Positions 1 through 9,003 of a stretch of 64,000 nucleotides of DNA are shown here, piece after piece; position 1 is the first letter of the stretch; every line of letters begins with the position of its first letter. The notes beneath the pieces are model-generated. The model was given only the letters and a program-made list of their open reading frames with translations. It had not been told where the DNA came from and did no database searches. Source of the DNA: Stagnimonas sp. (lineage in GTDB: Bacteria; Pseudomonadota; Gammaproteobacteria; Nevskiales; Nevskiaceae). The translations under genes were made by a program, and so were the position numbers. Location of the stretch: positions 1 through 64,000 of the forward strand of contig JAUYNO010000036.1 in assembly GCA_030696045.1 (NCBI GenBank). The letters run 5' to 3'.

Positions 1-1
1 C

Positions 2-3000
2 CCAGTGGCGGTTTCCCAGGAGCTCAATCCGGCCTATGCCCGTGACCACGCCGAGAGCATCCGCAAGCAGTTTGGCGACAGCATCTGCGTATCGGCCCGG
101 CTGCCGGAATCGCTGTTCGAGATCGGCGCCACCCGGCGTGACAAGGCCCAGGTCGCGGGGCGTCCGCTGCAGGGGCAGCGCCGGGCCATCGAGCAGAAGG
201 AGGCAATGAAGGCGTCCCAGGCCAAGCTCAGCAACGCCGCCGGCGAATGGAGCGACTACGGCCAGGGTCCGCAGGTCTCCGATCCGGCCTACCCGGCGGG
301 CGACACCGATGGCATTCCCGAGGTCGCCGGCCGGGTCGACAACTTCGCCTACGACTCCGAGACCAAGCGCCTGTTCGCGGCGGTTGGCAATGGCGGCATC
401 TGGATGAGCGAGGCGGTAGATGGCGATCTCGCCACCCTGGGCGATCTCTGGCGGCCGATCGGCGACAAGTTGCCCTCCCTGGTCAACAGCGCGGTGGCCT
501 GGACCCCGGCCAAGGGTGGCCGGCTGGTCGTGCTCACCGGCGAGCACACCATGGGCGGCAATTCCTACGTCGGCCTGGGCGTGTACTGGAGCGACGACTT
601 GGGCGAAAGCTGGAACCACGCCAGCGGCGTGCCCGACGAGGCGCTGGCCTTCAAGCTGGCGGTGGACGGCTCCAATCCGAGCATCGTCTACGCCGCCACC
701 GGCAAGGGTCTGTTCCGCTCCGAGGACGCCGGCGAGAGCTTCGTCAACGTCAAGCTGCCGGTGTCGGAAGGCTGCGCCGGTGTCGAGGACCTTGGCCCCT
801 GCCAGTTCGCCAGTTTCGTCACCGATGTGGTGGTGAAGGCGCCGGGCGGCTCGACCAACTTCGAGTGCGGCGCGGATGGCTGTCCGGTGCTGGCGGCGGT
901 GGGTTTCCGCGCCGGTTCCATTCCCTATCCTGACGGCACGCCGCAGGCGCCGGGCAACGGCCTGTACCGCTCCGACTCCGGCAAGCCGGACAGCTTCAGC
1001 TTGCTCAGCGCGGCCTCGCCCAGCGGCCTGCTGCCCTTCGGCTTCGCGCAGCCGGAGCGGGTGGGGCGGGTCGAGCTGGGTGCCGCCATCGGCCCGGCGC
1101 AGGACCACGACTATGTCTACGCCATCGTCGAAGACGCGGTGCTGTTCAATGGCGGCTTCCCGTTGCTGGATATCGACGTCGGTCAGGACTTCGACCCGGC
1201 CACGCTGTGCGCCGCCACCGGGCCGCTGTCGCCGGTCTGCGAACTGGTGGTTGGCGGCGTCTCCAGCGCCACCACCTTCAACGGCCTGTATGTGTCTTCG
1301 GATTTCGGCAGCAGCTGGACCCGTCTGCTCGACGACGCCGGGCTCTATGCCAACGCCGTGCCGGGCGGTTCCTCGCTGGCGGCAGTGATCGCGCTGGGCG
1401 TCGGGCCCGGCGTGCAGTCCTGGTACGACATGTGGGTAAAGCCCGATCCGACCCAGGCGCTGGCCGGTGCCCCGACCCGCCTCACCTTCGGTCTGGAAGA
1501 GCTCTGGATCAACAATGTGCCGCTGCCGCCGACCGGCCTGATCGAGACCACGCCGATTGCCTGGAATGTGTTTGGTGCCTACTTCGCCGGCGACACCTGC
1601 CTGTTCCTGATCGGCAATCTGGGCCTGGGCGAAAGCGCGCCGGTCTGCCCGGGTTACGACGGCCTGGTCAACGGCACCACCACCCACCCCGATCAGCACG
1701 ACGGCCTCTACATCCCGGACGAACTGGGCGGTGCCTGGCTATTTGTCGGCAACGACGGCGGTGTCTACAAGCAGTACTCCAGCGGCTTGACCGATACCTT
1801 CCGCAACGACGAATGGCAGCGGGGCGCCAACCAGGGTTTCTATACCCTGATGAACTACGGCATCGCGGTCGCCAACGACGGCACGGTGTACTACGGCCTG
1901 CAGGACAACACCTCGGGCAAGATCGAGCCCGACACCGGCCGCCAGGTCCGGGTCTACGTCGGTGACGGCATGTGGGCGGCCGTGCACCCGGAAAACTCGC
2001 AAATCGCCTACTACCAGACGCCGGGCCTGGCCCTGGTGCGCACGCTCGATGGCGGCGCCAGCTACAGCTACATCGACAGCTTCGACGTCGGCACCGCGCA
2101 CTTCCTGTCGCCGTTCGTGATGGACCCGAAGGACCCGGAGCACCTGGTCGCCGCCGGCACCAAGGTGGCGGAAACTTCGGACGCCTCGACCGACGCGAAC
2201 TGGACCACGGTGTTCGAGCTCGGCGTCGACGAGGTCAGCGGCGCGGCGCGTATAACCCGCCAGCGGCCGCTGGCGGTGTCCGGTGACAACATCTACGTCG
2301 GCTACTGCGGCCCCTGCAATCTGGCCGGCAGCGATGCCCAGTTCCAGCGCGGCATCGCCACCAATGTCGGCGGCGAGCTGCCACCGCAGCGGGGCACCGG
2401 CGATGGCTGGCATTTCGCCAAGGCCGAGGGCCTGCCCAACCGCTACATCTACGAGATCGCGGTCGATCCGGACCAGCCAAAGACCATCTGGGTGGTGCTC
2501 GGTGGCTACTCGACCGCGCGCTGGGCGCCGCCTGGGCAGTACCTGGACGAGAACACCGCGCGGGGCGAGGGCAGCGTCTACAAGTCCACCGATGCCGGCG
2601 AGAGCTTCGTCAACGTCAGCGGCAATCTGCCGGAGCTGATCGTCACCGCCATCCTCAAGCGCCGCGACCAGCTGATCATCGGCACCGACATCGGCACCTT
2701 CATCTCCAGCGACCTGGACGGCAAGGAGTGGGCGCCGCTCGGTGACCTGCCGGCGGTACCGGTCAACCAGCTGGTGCTCAAGCCCGACGACGACAAGCAA
2801 CTGTTCGCCGCCACCTTCGGCCGTGGCGTGCAGCACTACGTGATGACCGATTTGCCGGACGGCGGCAGTTCGTCCGGCGGTTCTTCCGGTTCTTCCTCGG
2901 GCGCCTCGTCGTCGGGGGGCTCGTCGTCCGGCGCTTCTTCCAGTAGTGGCGGTGCTTCGGGTGGCGGCAGCGAAGGACGTTTTGGTGGCAGCGTCGGCTT

Positions 3001-3076
3001 CGGTTTGCTGAGTCTGCTGGCGCTAGCCGCCGCCGGGCGCCGTCGTCGGCCAGGCCCGGCTACAGATCGGGTTTGA
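2..3076 (+). CDS. Secreted Asp-box (BNR) beta-propeller protein with GlyGly-CTERM-type tail, 5' partial
   Basis: The frame is open from the first bases, so the true start and any signal peptide lie outside the window; at least 1023 residues are visible. Several Asp-box motifs (S/T-x-D-x-G-x-S/T-W/F), such as SDDLGESW, SEDAGESF, SSDFGSSW and STDAGESF, indicate a sialidase/YCF48-type propeller, a fold used for binding or glycan hydrolysis; no catalytic set is recognised. The C-terminus is a Ser/Gly-rich linker of about 45 residues, then a Gly-Gly, a hydrophobic stretch and Arg4. This is the layout of GlyGly-CTERM (rhombosortase-processed) surface proteins. It is convergent with the alkyl sulfatase gene and overlaps it by 17 bp. 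BNR proteins often sit beside DUF1302/DUF1329 genes, as here, so a role in the same surface uptake system is plausible. Confidence 0.8.
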   Translation, partial: PVAVSQELNPAYARDHAESIRKQFGDSICVSARLPESLFEIGATRRDKAQVAGRPLQGQRRAIEQKEAMKASQAKLSNAAGEWSDYGQGPQVSDPAYPAGDTDGIPEVAGRVDNFAYDSETKRLFAAVGNGGIWMSEAVDGDLATLGDLWRPIGDKLPSLVNSAVAWTPAKGGRLVVLTGEHTMGGNSYVGLGVYWSDDLGESWNHASGVPDEALAFKLAVDGSNPSIVYAATGKGLFRSEDAGESFVNVKLPVSEGCAGVEDLGPCQFASFVTDVVVKAPGGSTNFECGADGCPVLAAVGFRAGSIPYPDGTPQAPGNGLYRSDSGKPDSFSLLSAASPSGLLPFGFAQPERVGRVELGAAIGPAQDHDYVYAIVEDAVLFNGGFPLLDIDVGQDFDPATLCAATGPLSPVCELVVGGVSSATTFNGLYVSSDFGSSWTRLLDDAGLYANAVPGGSSLAAVIALGVGPGVQSWYDMWVKPDPTQALAGAPTRLTFGLEELWINNVPLPPTGLIETTPIAWNVFGAYFAGDTCLFLIGNLGLGESAPVCPGYDGLVNGTTTHPDQHDGLYIPDELGGAWLFVGNDGGVYKQYSSGLTDTFRNDEWQRGANQGFYTLMNYGIAVANDGTVYYGLQDNTSGKIEPDTGRQVRVYVGDGMWAAVHPENSQIAYYQTPGLALVRTLDGGASYSYIDSFDVGTAHFLSPFVMDPKDPEHLVAAGTKVAETSDASTDANWTTVFELGVDEVSGAARITRQRPLAVSGDNIYVGYCGPCNLAGSDAQFQRGIATNVGGELPPQRGTGDGWHFAKAEGLPNRYIYEIAVDPDQPKTIWVVLGGYSTARWAPPGQYLDENTARGEGSVYKSTDAGESFVNVSGNLPELIVTAILKRRDQLIIGTDIGTFISSDLDGKEWAPLGDLPAVPVNQLVLKPDDDKQLFAATFGRGVQHYVMTDLPDGGSSSGGSSGSSSGASSSGGSSSGASSSSGGASGGGSEGRFGGSVGFGLLSLLALAAAGRRRRPGPATDRV

Positions 3077-4775
3077 ACAACTGCATGAAACGGATGAATT
3101 CGAGCTTGCTGCCCTGGACCACCTCGAAGTCGCGGACCACCGCCAGCGCCGGATTGCGGAGCTGCGCCAGCGTTTCCTTGAACACCTGGGCCGAGACGCG
3201 GACGCGGATGTCGAGTCCGGGCTCCAGTCCTTCGAGCACCTCGCTGACGCCGTTGCGAACAATGTAGGTGTAGCGCTCGGGCAGGTCGCTGAACTCGAAG
3301 CCGACCTGGATACGCCGGTCGGCGCTGGCCTCGGCGTCGAGGTTGACCGCCATGCCGTCGAAAAACAGGCTCAGCGGCATGGCTGCGAGCATGGCCGGGG
3401 TCGGCATCATGGCCTGCTCGGGCAGCACCAGGTCCCCGGCCAGCTCGTGCATGCTGACCAGGTACCAGTGACGGGCGTTGGGATTGCTCTCGGCCTCGCC
3501 CAGGGCCCGCAGGGCCGCGATGCGCGCGGCCTTGAGTTCGCGGTGCTCGGGGGCCAGGCGCAAGGCGCGATCGGTGAGCTGCAGTACCCATTGATGCTCG
3601 CCGCGCCGGCTGGCTTCGACCACGGCGCCGACCAGTGCCTCGGTCCCGCCGAGCAGTTCGGCCCAGTGCTTGGCTTCATCGACCGGCGCCAGCGGTCGCA
3701 GCTGCGCGGGATTGCCATCGAACCAACCGAGATTGCCGCTGAACACGCTACGCGCCGACCAGTCGGGCCGGCCATAGAACTCCTGCAGATAGGGCGAGCT
3801 GGCCAGTGCTTCCGGCAGCCGCAGCCGGCCGGCGATTTCGTCCGGACCAAGGCCCTGGTTGATCAGGCGGATGCTCTGGTCGTAGACGTAGCGGATCGCG
3901 TCGCGGTAATCGCGCAGGCTGTCGCGGACCAGGTCCGCACCGAGCAGGGGCCGGCCGTGGCTGGGCACCAGCGCCTCGGGCGCGAGTGCCCGCATCCGGT
4001 CCAGCGAGGCGGCCCAGGCCTTGGGGTCGCGATAGCCGGTGCCACGGATGGTGTAGAGGTTGGGGAAGGCGCGGTAGAAGTTGTCGCCGCTGAGCAGGAT
4101 GCGCCGCTCCGGCAGCCAGACGAACAGCTGGTCCTCGGTCTCGCCCGGTGCGTGCAGCAGCTGGAAGTGCACACCGGCCACGCGGTCGTCGAGTTGCTGG
4201 TCAAAACTGCGCGTCGGCCGCAGCACCTGCATCTCGCTGTCTTGCCCCACCCCTAAGCGCGGGCCGATGCCGACGTTCACCATCTCGGCCTCACTCAGGT
4301 AGTTGCCGTACATGCGAAAGGCGCGACGGGCGATGATGGGCTGCAACTCGCTGGCGATCTTGTCGATATTGGCGAGCGCCCCGGCCTGGGCATAGACCAC
4401 CGGTGGCGCCTGGCCGGGCTTGAGGAAGGCCGGGCCGCCAGCAATGTGATCGGGATGCGAGTGGGTATAGATCAGCGCTTTCACCGGCTTGTCGCTGAGC
4501 TTGCGGAATTCGGCGGCAACGGCGCTGGCGGTTTCCAGGCTTTCCAACGCGTCAACCACGATCAGTCCGTCCTCGCCCTCGATCAGGATGGAGTTGGAGA
4601 TGCCATAGCCGACCGCGACATGGATGCCCTTCGCGACCTCGATCACTTCGCGGCGGAATTCCTGGCTGTGGGTGCTGAGCGCGGCGGGGCTGCTGGCCGT
4701 CGCCGGCTGCGGCTCGGGGCTGGAATGGCAGGCCGCGAGCAGCAGGCCCAGGCTGAGCGTCAACGGGTGCTTCAA
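3060..4775 (-). CDS. Alkyl sulfatase, metallo-beta-lactamase fold (SdsA1-like), lipoprotein
   Basis: 571 residues. It starts at a TTG that overlaps the stop of the DUF1302 gene (TTGA), which implies translational coupling. A lipobox (LLLAAC, Cys16) predicts an envelope lipoprotein. The zinc motif THSHPDH lies at residues 104-110. It is followed by a region matching the alkyl-sulfatase dimerisation domain and a C-terminal SCP2-like domain, the order in SdsA1-type enzymes that hydrolyse primary alkyl sulfates to alcohol and sulfate. It is somewhat shorter than SdsA1. As the last gene of a run that includes a barrel, acyl-CoA synthetase and P450, it suggests desulfation of an amphipathic substrate before oxidation. 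The fold is well supported; the exact ester is inferred. Confidence 0.82.
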   Translation of the reverse strand: MKHPLTLSLGLLLAACHSSPEPQPATASSPAALSTHSQEFRREVIEVAKGIHVAVGYGISNSILIEGEDGLIVVDALESLETASAVAAEFRKLSDKPVKALIYTHSHPDHIAGGPAFLKPGQAPPVVYAQAGALANIDKIASELQPIIARRAFRMYGNYLSEAEMVNVGIGPRLGVGQDSEMQVLRPTRSFDQQLDDRVAGVHFQLLHAPGETEDQLFVWLPERRILLSGDNFYRAFPNLYTIRGTGYRDPKAWAASLDRMRALAPEALVPSHGRPLLGADLVRDSLRDYRDAIRYVYDQSIRLINQGLGPDEIAGRLRLPEALASSPYLQEFYGRPDWSARSVFSGNLGWFDGNPAQLRPLAPVDEAKHWAELLGGTEALVGAVVEASRRGEHQWVLQLTDRALRLAPEHRELKAARIAALRALGEAESNPNARHWYLVSMHELAGDLVLPEQAMMPTPAMLAAMPLSLFFDGMAVNLDAEASADRRIQVGFEFSDLPERYTYIVRNGVSEVLEGLEPGLDIRVRVSAQVFKETLAQLRNPALAVVRDFEVVQGSKLEFIRFMQLFKPDL

Positions 4776-6853
4776 AACGAATACCTCAGGCTGAACGAAA
4801 GGTTGTCTCGGTCACGCCGGGCATTGCGCTGCCCGGCGCCGGTGAACACCTGGTACTGCAGGCCGGCGCCCAGGTGCTGGCCGAGTTCGGCGTCGAGCAC
4901 GACGATGCCGGTGATGCGACCGGCGACGTAGTTGTCGATCTGCGCCGGCGAAATGCCGTGCAGGTCGTGCAGTAGCACCAGGGTCGGGTTCAGGCGCAGG
5001 CCTGCCGGCAGGCCGGTGTAGCTGAGCCGCAGCAAGCCCCGGTAGCCATAGGCCAGTTCGGTGGCGAAGCCGGAGGTCTGCTGGGTCGGGTTGACCCGCA
5101 GCGAATCGGCCTCGCCATTGGGGTCGCCGCTGCCGTCGGCGCCGGGGCTGTGATGGGTGCGGTCGCCCTGGCCTTCCAGCTGCAGCCGGGACAGCGAGGG
5201 CAGGCCGACGATATGGCTGAGACCGAATTCCAGCGCCATGGTGATCTGGTCGGCGCCGAACAGATTGGAATTGCCCCAGCTGCGCAGGCCGCTGAGCACC
5301 AGTTGCCCGACCGGAAAGCGCTCGTAGCCCGGCACCAGCTCCCGGGCCCGGTATTGCTCGATGCCGCGATAGGCGGGCAGGAAACTGGGGTAGGCACGCT
5401 GGTAGCCGGGCAGGGTGAACAGAGCCTGGCCAGCCAGGTCGGCGGGAATCGCGACATCCTCCTCGGGCAGGGCCGGGGCCTCCGCCGCGAACAGGATGTC
5501 GGTCAGCTGCACCTGCAGGGGCAGATTCGGCCGGTAGGAATACTCGACGCCGAGCGACCAGCGGCCCAGGTTGGTGCTGAGGCTGAGGCCGAACATCCGC
5601 AGGTTTTCCGGATAGGCGAAATAGGGCTGCACGCTATCGACCGGCAGCGGCTCCAGACCGACCGGATTGAAGCTGGCGTTGAAGCCCTCGCAGGCGGCGA
5701 ACACCGCGAGGAAGTCATTGGAGCCGGCATCCCGGGTGCAGGATTGCTGTGCCGCGTAGACACTCACATAGGGCAGGCGGCTGTGGTAGTTGAGAAAGTA
5801 CAGGCCCAGCTCGGTGCCGCCGTTGAGATCGGCCGCGTAGTACTTCAGCTGCAGGCCGTACTGGCCGCCATCGCGCGGATAGCCGTGGTCGGCGGGCAGC
5901 ATGTAGGCGGTGCGGGTGCTCTGGCTGATGAGGCCGGGAAAGCCGGGGGGGCTGTACTGGCGCTCCGGGTCCTCGGCGAACTGGCCGATGCCGGTCATCA
6001 GGTAGCGGCCATCACCGAGCAGGTCGCTGGTCGAAAAAAAACTGCCGGCCTGGTCTGGCAGCACCGGCACCCACTGCAACTGGTACAGCGCCTCGAACGA
6101 CCAATGGCCGCCGATATCGCCGGCCAGCAGCGCCGCCGGCACCGGTCTGGCCACCTCGTTGAGCTGAAAGCCGGGCATGCGCGCCACGGTGGCGTCGAGC
6201 GGGTTGAAGGCGTTGAGGGTATTGAACAGGGTGAGGTTGGACTCGCCCCAGTTGAGCACCTGATTGCCGACCGTGAGCGCCAGCTCGCGATCACTGCCCA
6301 GCCCGAAGCTGCCGGTGACATAGGCATCCAGCCATTTGTAGCCGCGGCCGAAGTCCTCGGCGATGTTGCGTGCGCGTGGTGTGCGCGCCGGCTGGTACAG
6401 GGTGTTGGAATGGCGGTCGTCGAAATCGTCGTTGACCGGGTCGTAATAGAACAGGCCGCGCAGCTTGGCGCTGAGCGGACCCCAATCGAGGATCAGCTGC
6501 GGCGTCAGCCTGGTGGTTGCGGCTACCAGGTCGTAGCGCTCGTAGTTGAGGTTGCCGTTGTCGTTGTTGCTGCCGGCAAAGGCACCTACGGCATCAATCA
6601 GCCGCTGGTTGGGTTCGAGGTCGCCGCTGGCCGACATGCAGTCGTCGGCCAGGCAGAGCTCCTGCTGGCCCGGTACATTGAGCTTGCCGATCAACTCGTT
6701 GGAGCGTTGCTGCATGCGCCAGGCGGCACCAATGGTGTAGAGCCCGCTCAGCTCGGCGTTAAAGCCGCCCCACTGCCACTGCAGCTCATCGCTCCAGCAG
6801 CTACCCGCCCGCGCCAGCAGCAGGATCATCGTCACGGTCGTAAGTCGACGCAT
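4772..6853 (-). CDS. DUF1302 family outer-membrane barrel
   Basis: 693 residues with a short signal peptide and a C-terminal ...LSFSLRYSF ending in Phe, typical of a beta-barrel recognised by BAM. A strong SD (GGAGGAG) lies about 10 nt before the ATG. It matches the DUF1302 family, found with DUF1329 proteins and MMPL/RND transporters in hydrocarbon-, steroid- and lipid-degrading Gammaproteobacteria. It shares motifs (DPVND, SLRVNPTQQ, NGNLNY) with the C-terminal half of the composite protein at 28049-31744, so the two are paralogues. It probably forms the outer-membrane channel for the substrate handled by this block. The family is well supported; the transport role is inferred from context. 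Confidence 0.85.
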   Translation of the reverse strand: MRRLTTVTMILLLARAGSCWSDELQWQWGGFNAELSGLYTIGAAWRMQQRSNELIGKLNVPGQQELCLADDCMSASGDLEPNQRLIDAVGAFAGSNNDNGNLNYERYDLVAATTRLTPQLILDWGPLSAKLRGLFYYDPVNDDFDDRHSNTLYQPARTPRARNIAEDFGRGYKWLDAYVTGSFGLGSDRELALTVGNQVLNWGESNLTLFNTLNAFNPLDATVARMPGFQLNEVARPVPAALLAGDIGGHWSFEALYQLQWVPVLPDQAGSFFSTSDLLGDGRYLMTGIGQFAEDPERQYSPPGFPGLISQSTRTAYMLPADHGYPRDGGQYGLQLKYYAADLNGGTELGLYFLNYHSRLPYVSVYAAQQSCTRDAGSNDFLAVFAACEGFNASFNPVGLEPLPVDSVQPYFAYPENLRMFGLSLSTNLGRWSLGVEYSYRPNLPLQVQLTDILFAAEAPALPEEDVAIPADLAGQALFTLPGYQRAYPSFLPAYRGIEQYRARELVPGYERFPVGQLVLSGLRSWGNSNLFGADQITMALEFGLSHIVGLPSLSRLQLEGQGDRTHHSPGADGSGDPNGEADSLRVNPTQQTSGFATELAYGYRGLLRLSYTGLPAGLRLNPTLVLLHDLHGISPAQIDNYVAGRITGIVVLDAELGQHLGAGLQYQVFTGAGQRNARRDRDNLSFSLRYSF

Positions 6854-6904
6854 TGGTATTGGTTCTCCTCCAGTGATCCGCGGCGCGTCAGCACGCGCCG
6901 CCCT

Positions 6905-7489
6905 TCAAATCCGCAAGCCGGCCTCCTCCAGGCAGCGAACCAGATCGACGATCCGGTCCTGTCCCCAGAAACAATGCCGGCCGATCCGGTAGCTGGGCAC
7001 GCCCCACAGGCCCAGTTCGCCCAGCTGTTCGGTGTTGCGCTCCATGGCCTCCAGGCCCCTGGGATCGTCGAACGCGCGCAGGCAGTCCTGCCAGGCGAGG
7101 CCGGCCTGTTCACAGACCTTGCGCATCGGACGGTCCCGGGCCAGGTCGGCGCCCTCGGCCCAGATGGCATGACCGGCCGCCAGCACGAAGGCGGCGATCC
7201 GATCCTGACGTCCGGCCAGCTCGCAGAGGCGCAGGCAGCGCCATACCGCTTCGCCCAGCGGGTCGTGGACCGGCCCGAAGGGCAGGCCCAGTCGCTGCGC
7301 CTCGCGACCGGCGTCACGCAGGATGTAGAGCCGCTTGGCCGGCGGCACCGGCTGTCCACGGGTGACCATGGGTCGCACCCCGCGAAGCTCCAGGCGCACT
7401 CGAAAGTCCGAGGGCAGCGCGAAGATTCGCGGTGCCGCCAGATAGGAATACGGACTCCGGAACGAATAGAAGAACTCGACCGTGCTCAT
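6905..7489 (-). CDS. DsbA-like / 2-hydroxychromene-2-carboxylate isomerase-family protein
   Basis: 194 residues from ATG 7489, chosen because it overlaps the stop of the preceding gene by 4 bp (ATGA) and begins directly with the fold's first strand. FFYSFRSPYSYLA is the hallmark N-terminus of HCCA isomerases and kappa-class GST relatives. The C-terminal LGLWGVPSYRIGRHCFWGQDR matches the cis-Pro and FWGQDR segments of that family. No CxxC is present, so it is not a disulfide oxidoreductase. Members isomerise ring-cleavage intermediates using glutathione or act on related substrates. It pairs with a second, divergent copy immediately upstream, and the two may act as a heterodimer. The substrate is unknown. 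Confidence 0.75.
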   Translation of the reverse strand: MSTVEFFYSFRSPYSYLAAPRIFALPSDFRVRLELRGVRPMVTRGQPVPPAKRLYILRDAGREAQRLGLPFGPVHDPLGEAVWRCLRLCELAGRQDRIAAFVLAAGHAIWAEGADLARDRPMRKVCEQAGLAWQDCLRAFDDPRGLEAMERNTEQLGELGLWGVPSYRIGRHCFWGQDRIVDLVRCLEEAGLRI

Positions 7490-8190
7490 GGCAACCACGC
7501 CAGGCGGCGCAGCCAGTCGGTAATGGCGGGCAGCCGCTCGTGCGCGAAGTACCAACGACCCTCGACCCAGGCGGCCGGCGAGTCCCAGTGCCCCCGCTGC
7601 TGCAGCGCGCGATGATGGGCATCGAGGCGGTCGCGCAGGCAATGGTCGGGCAGCGGCAGCCCCGGGTAGCACTCCGCATACAGTCGCCTAAAGGCGACGT
7701 GGTCGGCGGGATCGGCGGCGTCACGCCAGAGCCGGCGCAGCGCACGATCCGCGAAGGCGACCGGATCCTGTCCCTGCAACTGGGCGTACAGGGTCCATTC
7801 GGCCAGGTAGCACACCTCCGCCGCCGCCAGTGGCGACACGCGGCGCAGGGACTGGCCTTGACGACGCAGCAAGGCTGCCGAGTCGCGCACGGCGTGCACG
7901 CGTCGTTGCGCCGCCGCCGGGTCCATCGCCAGGCCGCGACGCGCCAGCGGATACAGATTCAGTCGTACCGGCCGATCACGGATCATCTCGATCAGGCCGG
8001 GCAGGGCCACGGCGGCGTAGGGATCGTCGAAGGCGAAATACAGATCGATCCGCGCCCTGCCACCGGCCAGGCGACGCAGCAGGGCAGAGACTTTCGACGG
8101 CATGGCCTGCCGATCCAGCCACAGCAGCAGGCTCGGCAATCCGCGCTTTTGAAAGCGCTGCCACAAGCTGTCGGTGGGCGGGGAGCGCAT
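7486..8190 (-). CDS. Divergent DsbA/HCCA-isomerase-like thioredoxin-fold protein
   Basis: 234 residues. The segment IDLYFAFDDPYAAVALPGL resembles the first strand and helix of the HCCA isomerase fold, and the C-terminal region (WVEGRWYFAHERLPAI) resembles its closing strands with the FxGxxRL-like motif degenerated. There is no CxxC. An N-terminal extension of about 45 residues precedes the fold. It overlaps the next gene by 4 bp and follows the SDR gene after 9 bp, so they are cotranscribed. It could be a catalytically weak partner subunit of the downstream 194-residue protein or an independent isomerase. Its assignment is less certain than that of its neighbour. Confidence 0.6.
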   Translation of the reverse strand: MRSPPTDSLWQRFQKRGLPSLLLWLDRQAMPSKVSALLRRLAGGRARIDLYFAFDDPYAAVALPGLIEMIRDRPVRLNLYPLARRGLAMDPAAAQRRVHAVRDSAALLRRQGQSLRRVSPLAAAEVCYLAEWTLYAQLQGQDPVAFADRALRRLWRDAADPADHVAFRRLYAECYPGLPLPDHCLRDRLDAHHRALQQRGHWDSPAAWVEGRWYFAHERLPAITDWLRRLAWLP

Positions 8191-8199
8191 GCCGCGGGT

Positions 8200-9003
8200 T
8201 CAGCGCATCAGCCGCCGACGCATCAGCCGCAGATAGCGCTGATCGCTGATCCAGCGCCGCAGGGCCAGCAGCAAGCGGGCGTCCGGCCCCACCGGGTAGC
8301 GCAGTCGCTCCGAGCCGTCGGTACAGGCCTGCCAGATCGCGGCCGCGACCAGGGCGGGGGCGCTGCCCTTGCCGCCGGCCGCCTGCATGCGGCGGGTGCT
8401 GCGTTCCACGGCGGCGTTGTAGGCGCTCAGGGCCGGATCGTGGACGAACTCCGCCGAGCGGCCATAGAAATCCGTACGGATCGCGCCGGGTTCGATCAGC
8501 TTCACCCGGACCCCGATCTCGGCCGCCTCGAACGCCAGCGACTCGGTGAAGCCCTCCACCGCCCACTTGCTGGCGTGGTAGACGCTGTAGAACGGAAAGC
8601 TCAGGCGCCCGCCCATGCTGGCGACGTTCACCAGCACGCCGCCGCCCTGGCTGCGAAACTGCGCCAGCGCCGCGCGCGAAACCCGCATCAGGCCGAAGAC
8701 ATTGGTTTCGAACTGACGGCGGATGGCGTCCTCGCTGATCGACTCGAAGCTGCCGGAAAGCCCATAGCCGGCGTTGTTCACCACCGCGTCCAGGCGCGGC
8801 AGTTCGCGACCCAGCTGCTCGAAGACGGCCTGCACTGAGGCCGGATCGTCGACGTCCATGGCCAGCGGCCGGCACTGTGGATGGCTGGGGAGGCTCTGCG
8901 GCTGGCGGGCGGTGGCGAACACCGTCCAGCCGCGCGCCAGGAACTCCTGCACGGTGGCGGCGCCGATGCCGCTGCTGCAACCGGTAATCAGCACCGCGCT
9001 CAT
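8200..9003 (-). CDS. Short-chain dehydrogenase/reductase (SDR)
   Basis: 267 residues with a classical SDR layout: N-terminal nucleotide-binding TGCSSGIG (residues 7-14), NNAGYG, and the catalytic Ser and YHASK (Tyr and Lys) in the middle, followed by the PG segment. D-x-D after strand 3 fits a standard SDR. The length is typical. It overlaps the metallo-hydrolase gene upstream by 4 bp (ATGA), so it belongs to the same transcript. In this setting it may oxidise a secondary alcohol released from the substrate. Cofactor preference and substrate cannot be read reliably. Confidence 0.88.
   Translation of the reverse strand: MSAVLITGCSSGIGAATVQEFLARGWTVFATARQPQSLPSHPQCRPLAMDVDDPASVQAVFEQLGRELPRLDAVVNNAGYGLSGSFESISEDAIRRQFETNVFGLMRVSRAALAQFRSQGGGVLVNVASMGGRLSFPFYSVYHASKWAVEGFTESLAFEAAEIGVRVKLIEPGAIRTDFYGRSAEFVHDPALSAYNAAVERSTRRMQAAGGKGSAPALVAAAIWQACTDGSERLRYPVGPDARLLLALRRWISDQRYLRLMRRRLMR

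Noticed and set aside
1739-2836. Long minus-strand reading inside the Asp-box gene
   Set aside because: It has no family features and mirrors the codon bias of the plus-strand gene.
5150-7615. An 821-residue plus-strand reading opposite the DUF1302 gene
   Set aside because: It is antisense to two well-supported genes and shows only compositional Gln/Ala/Gly bias.
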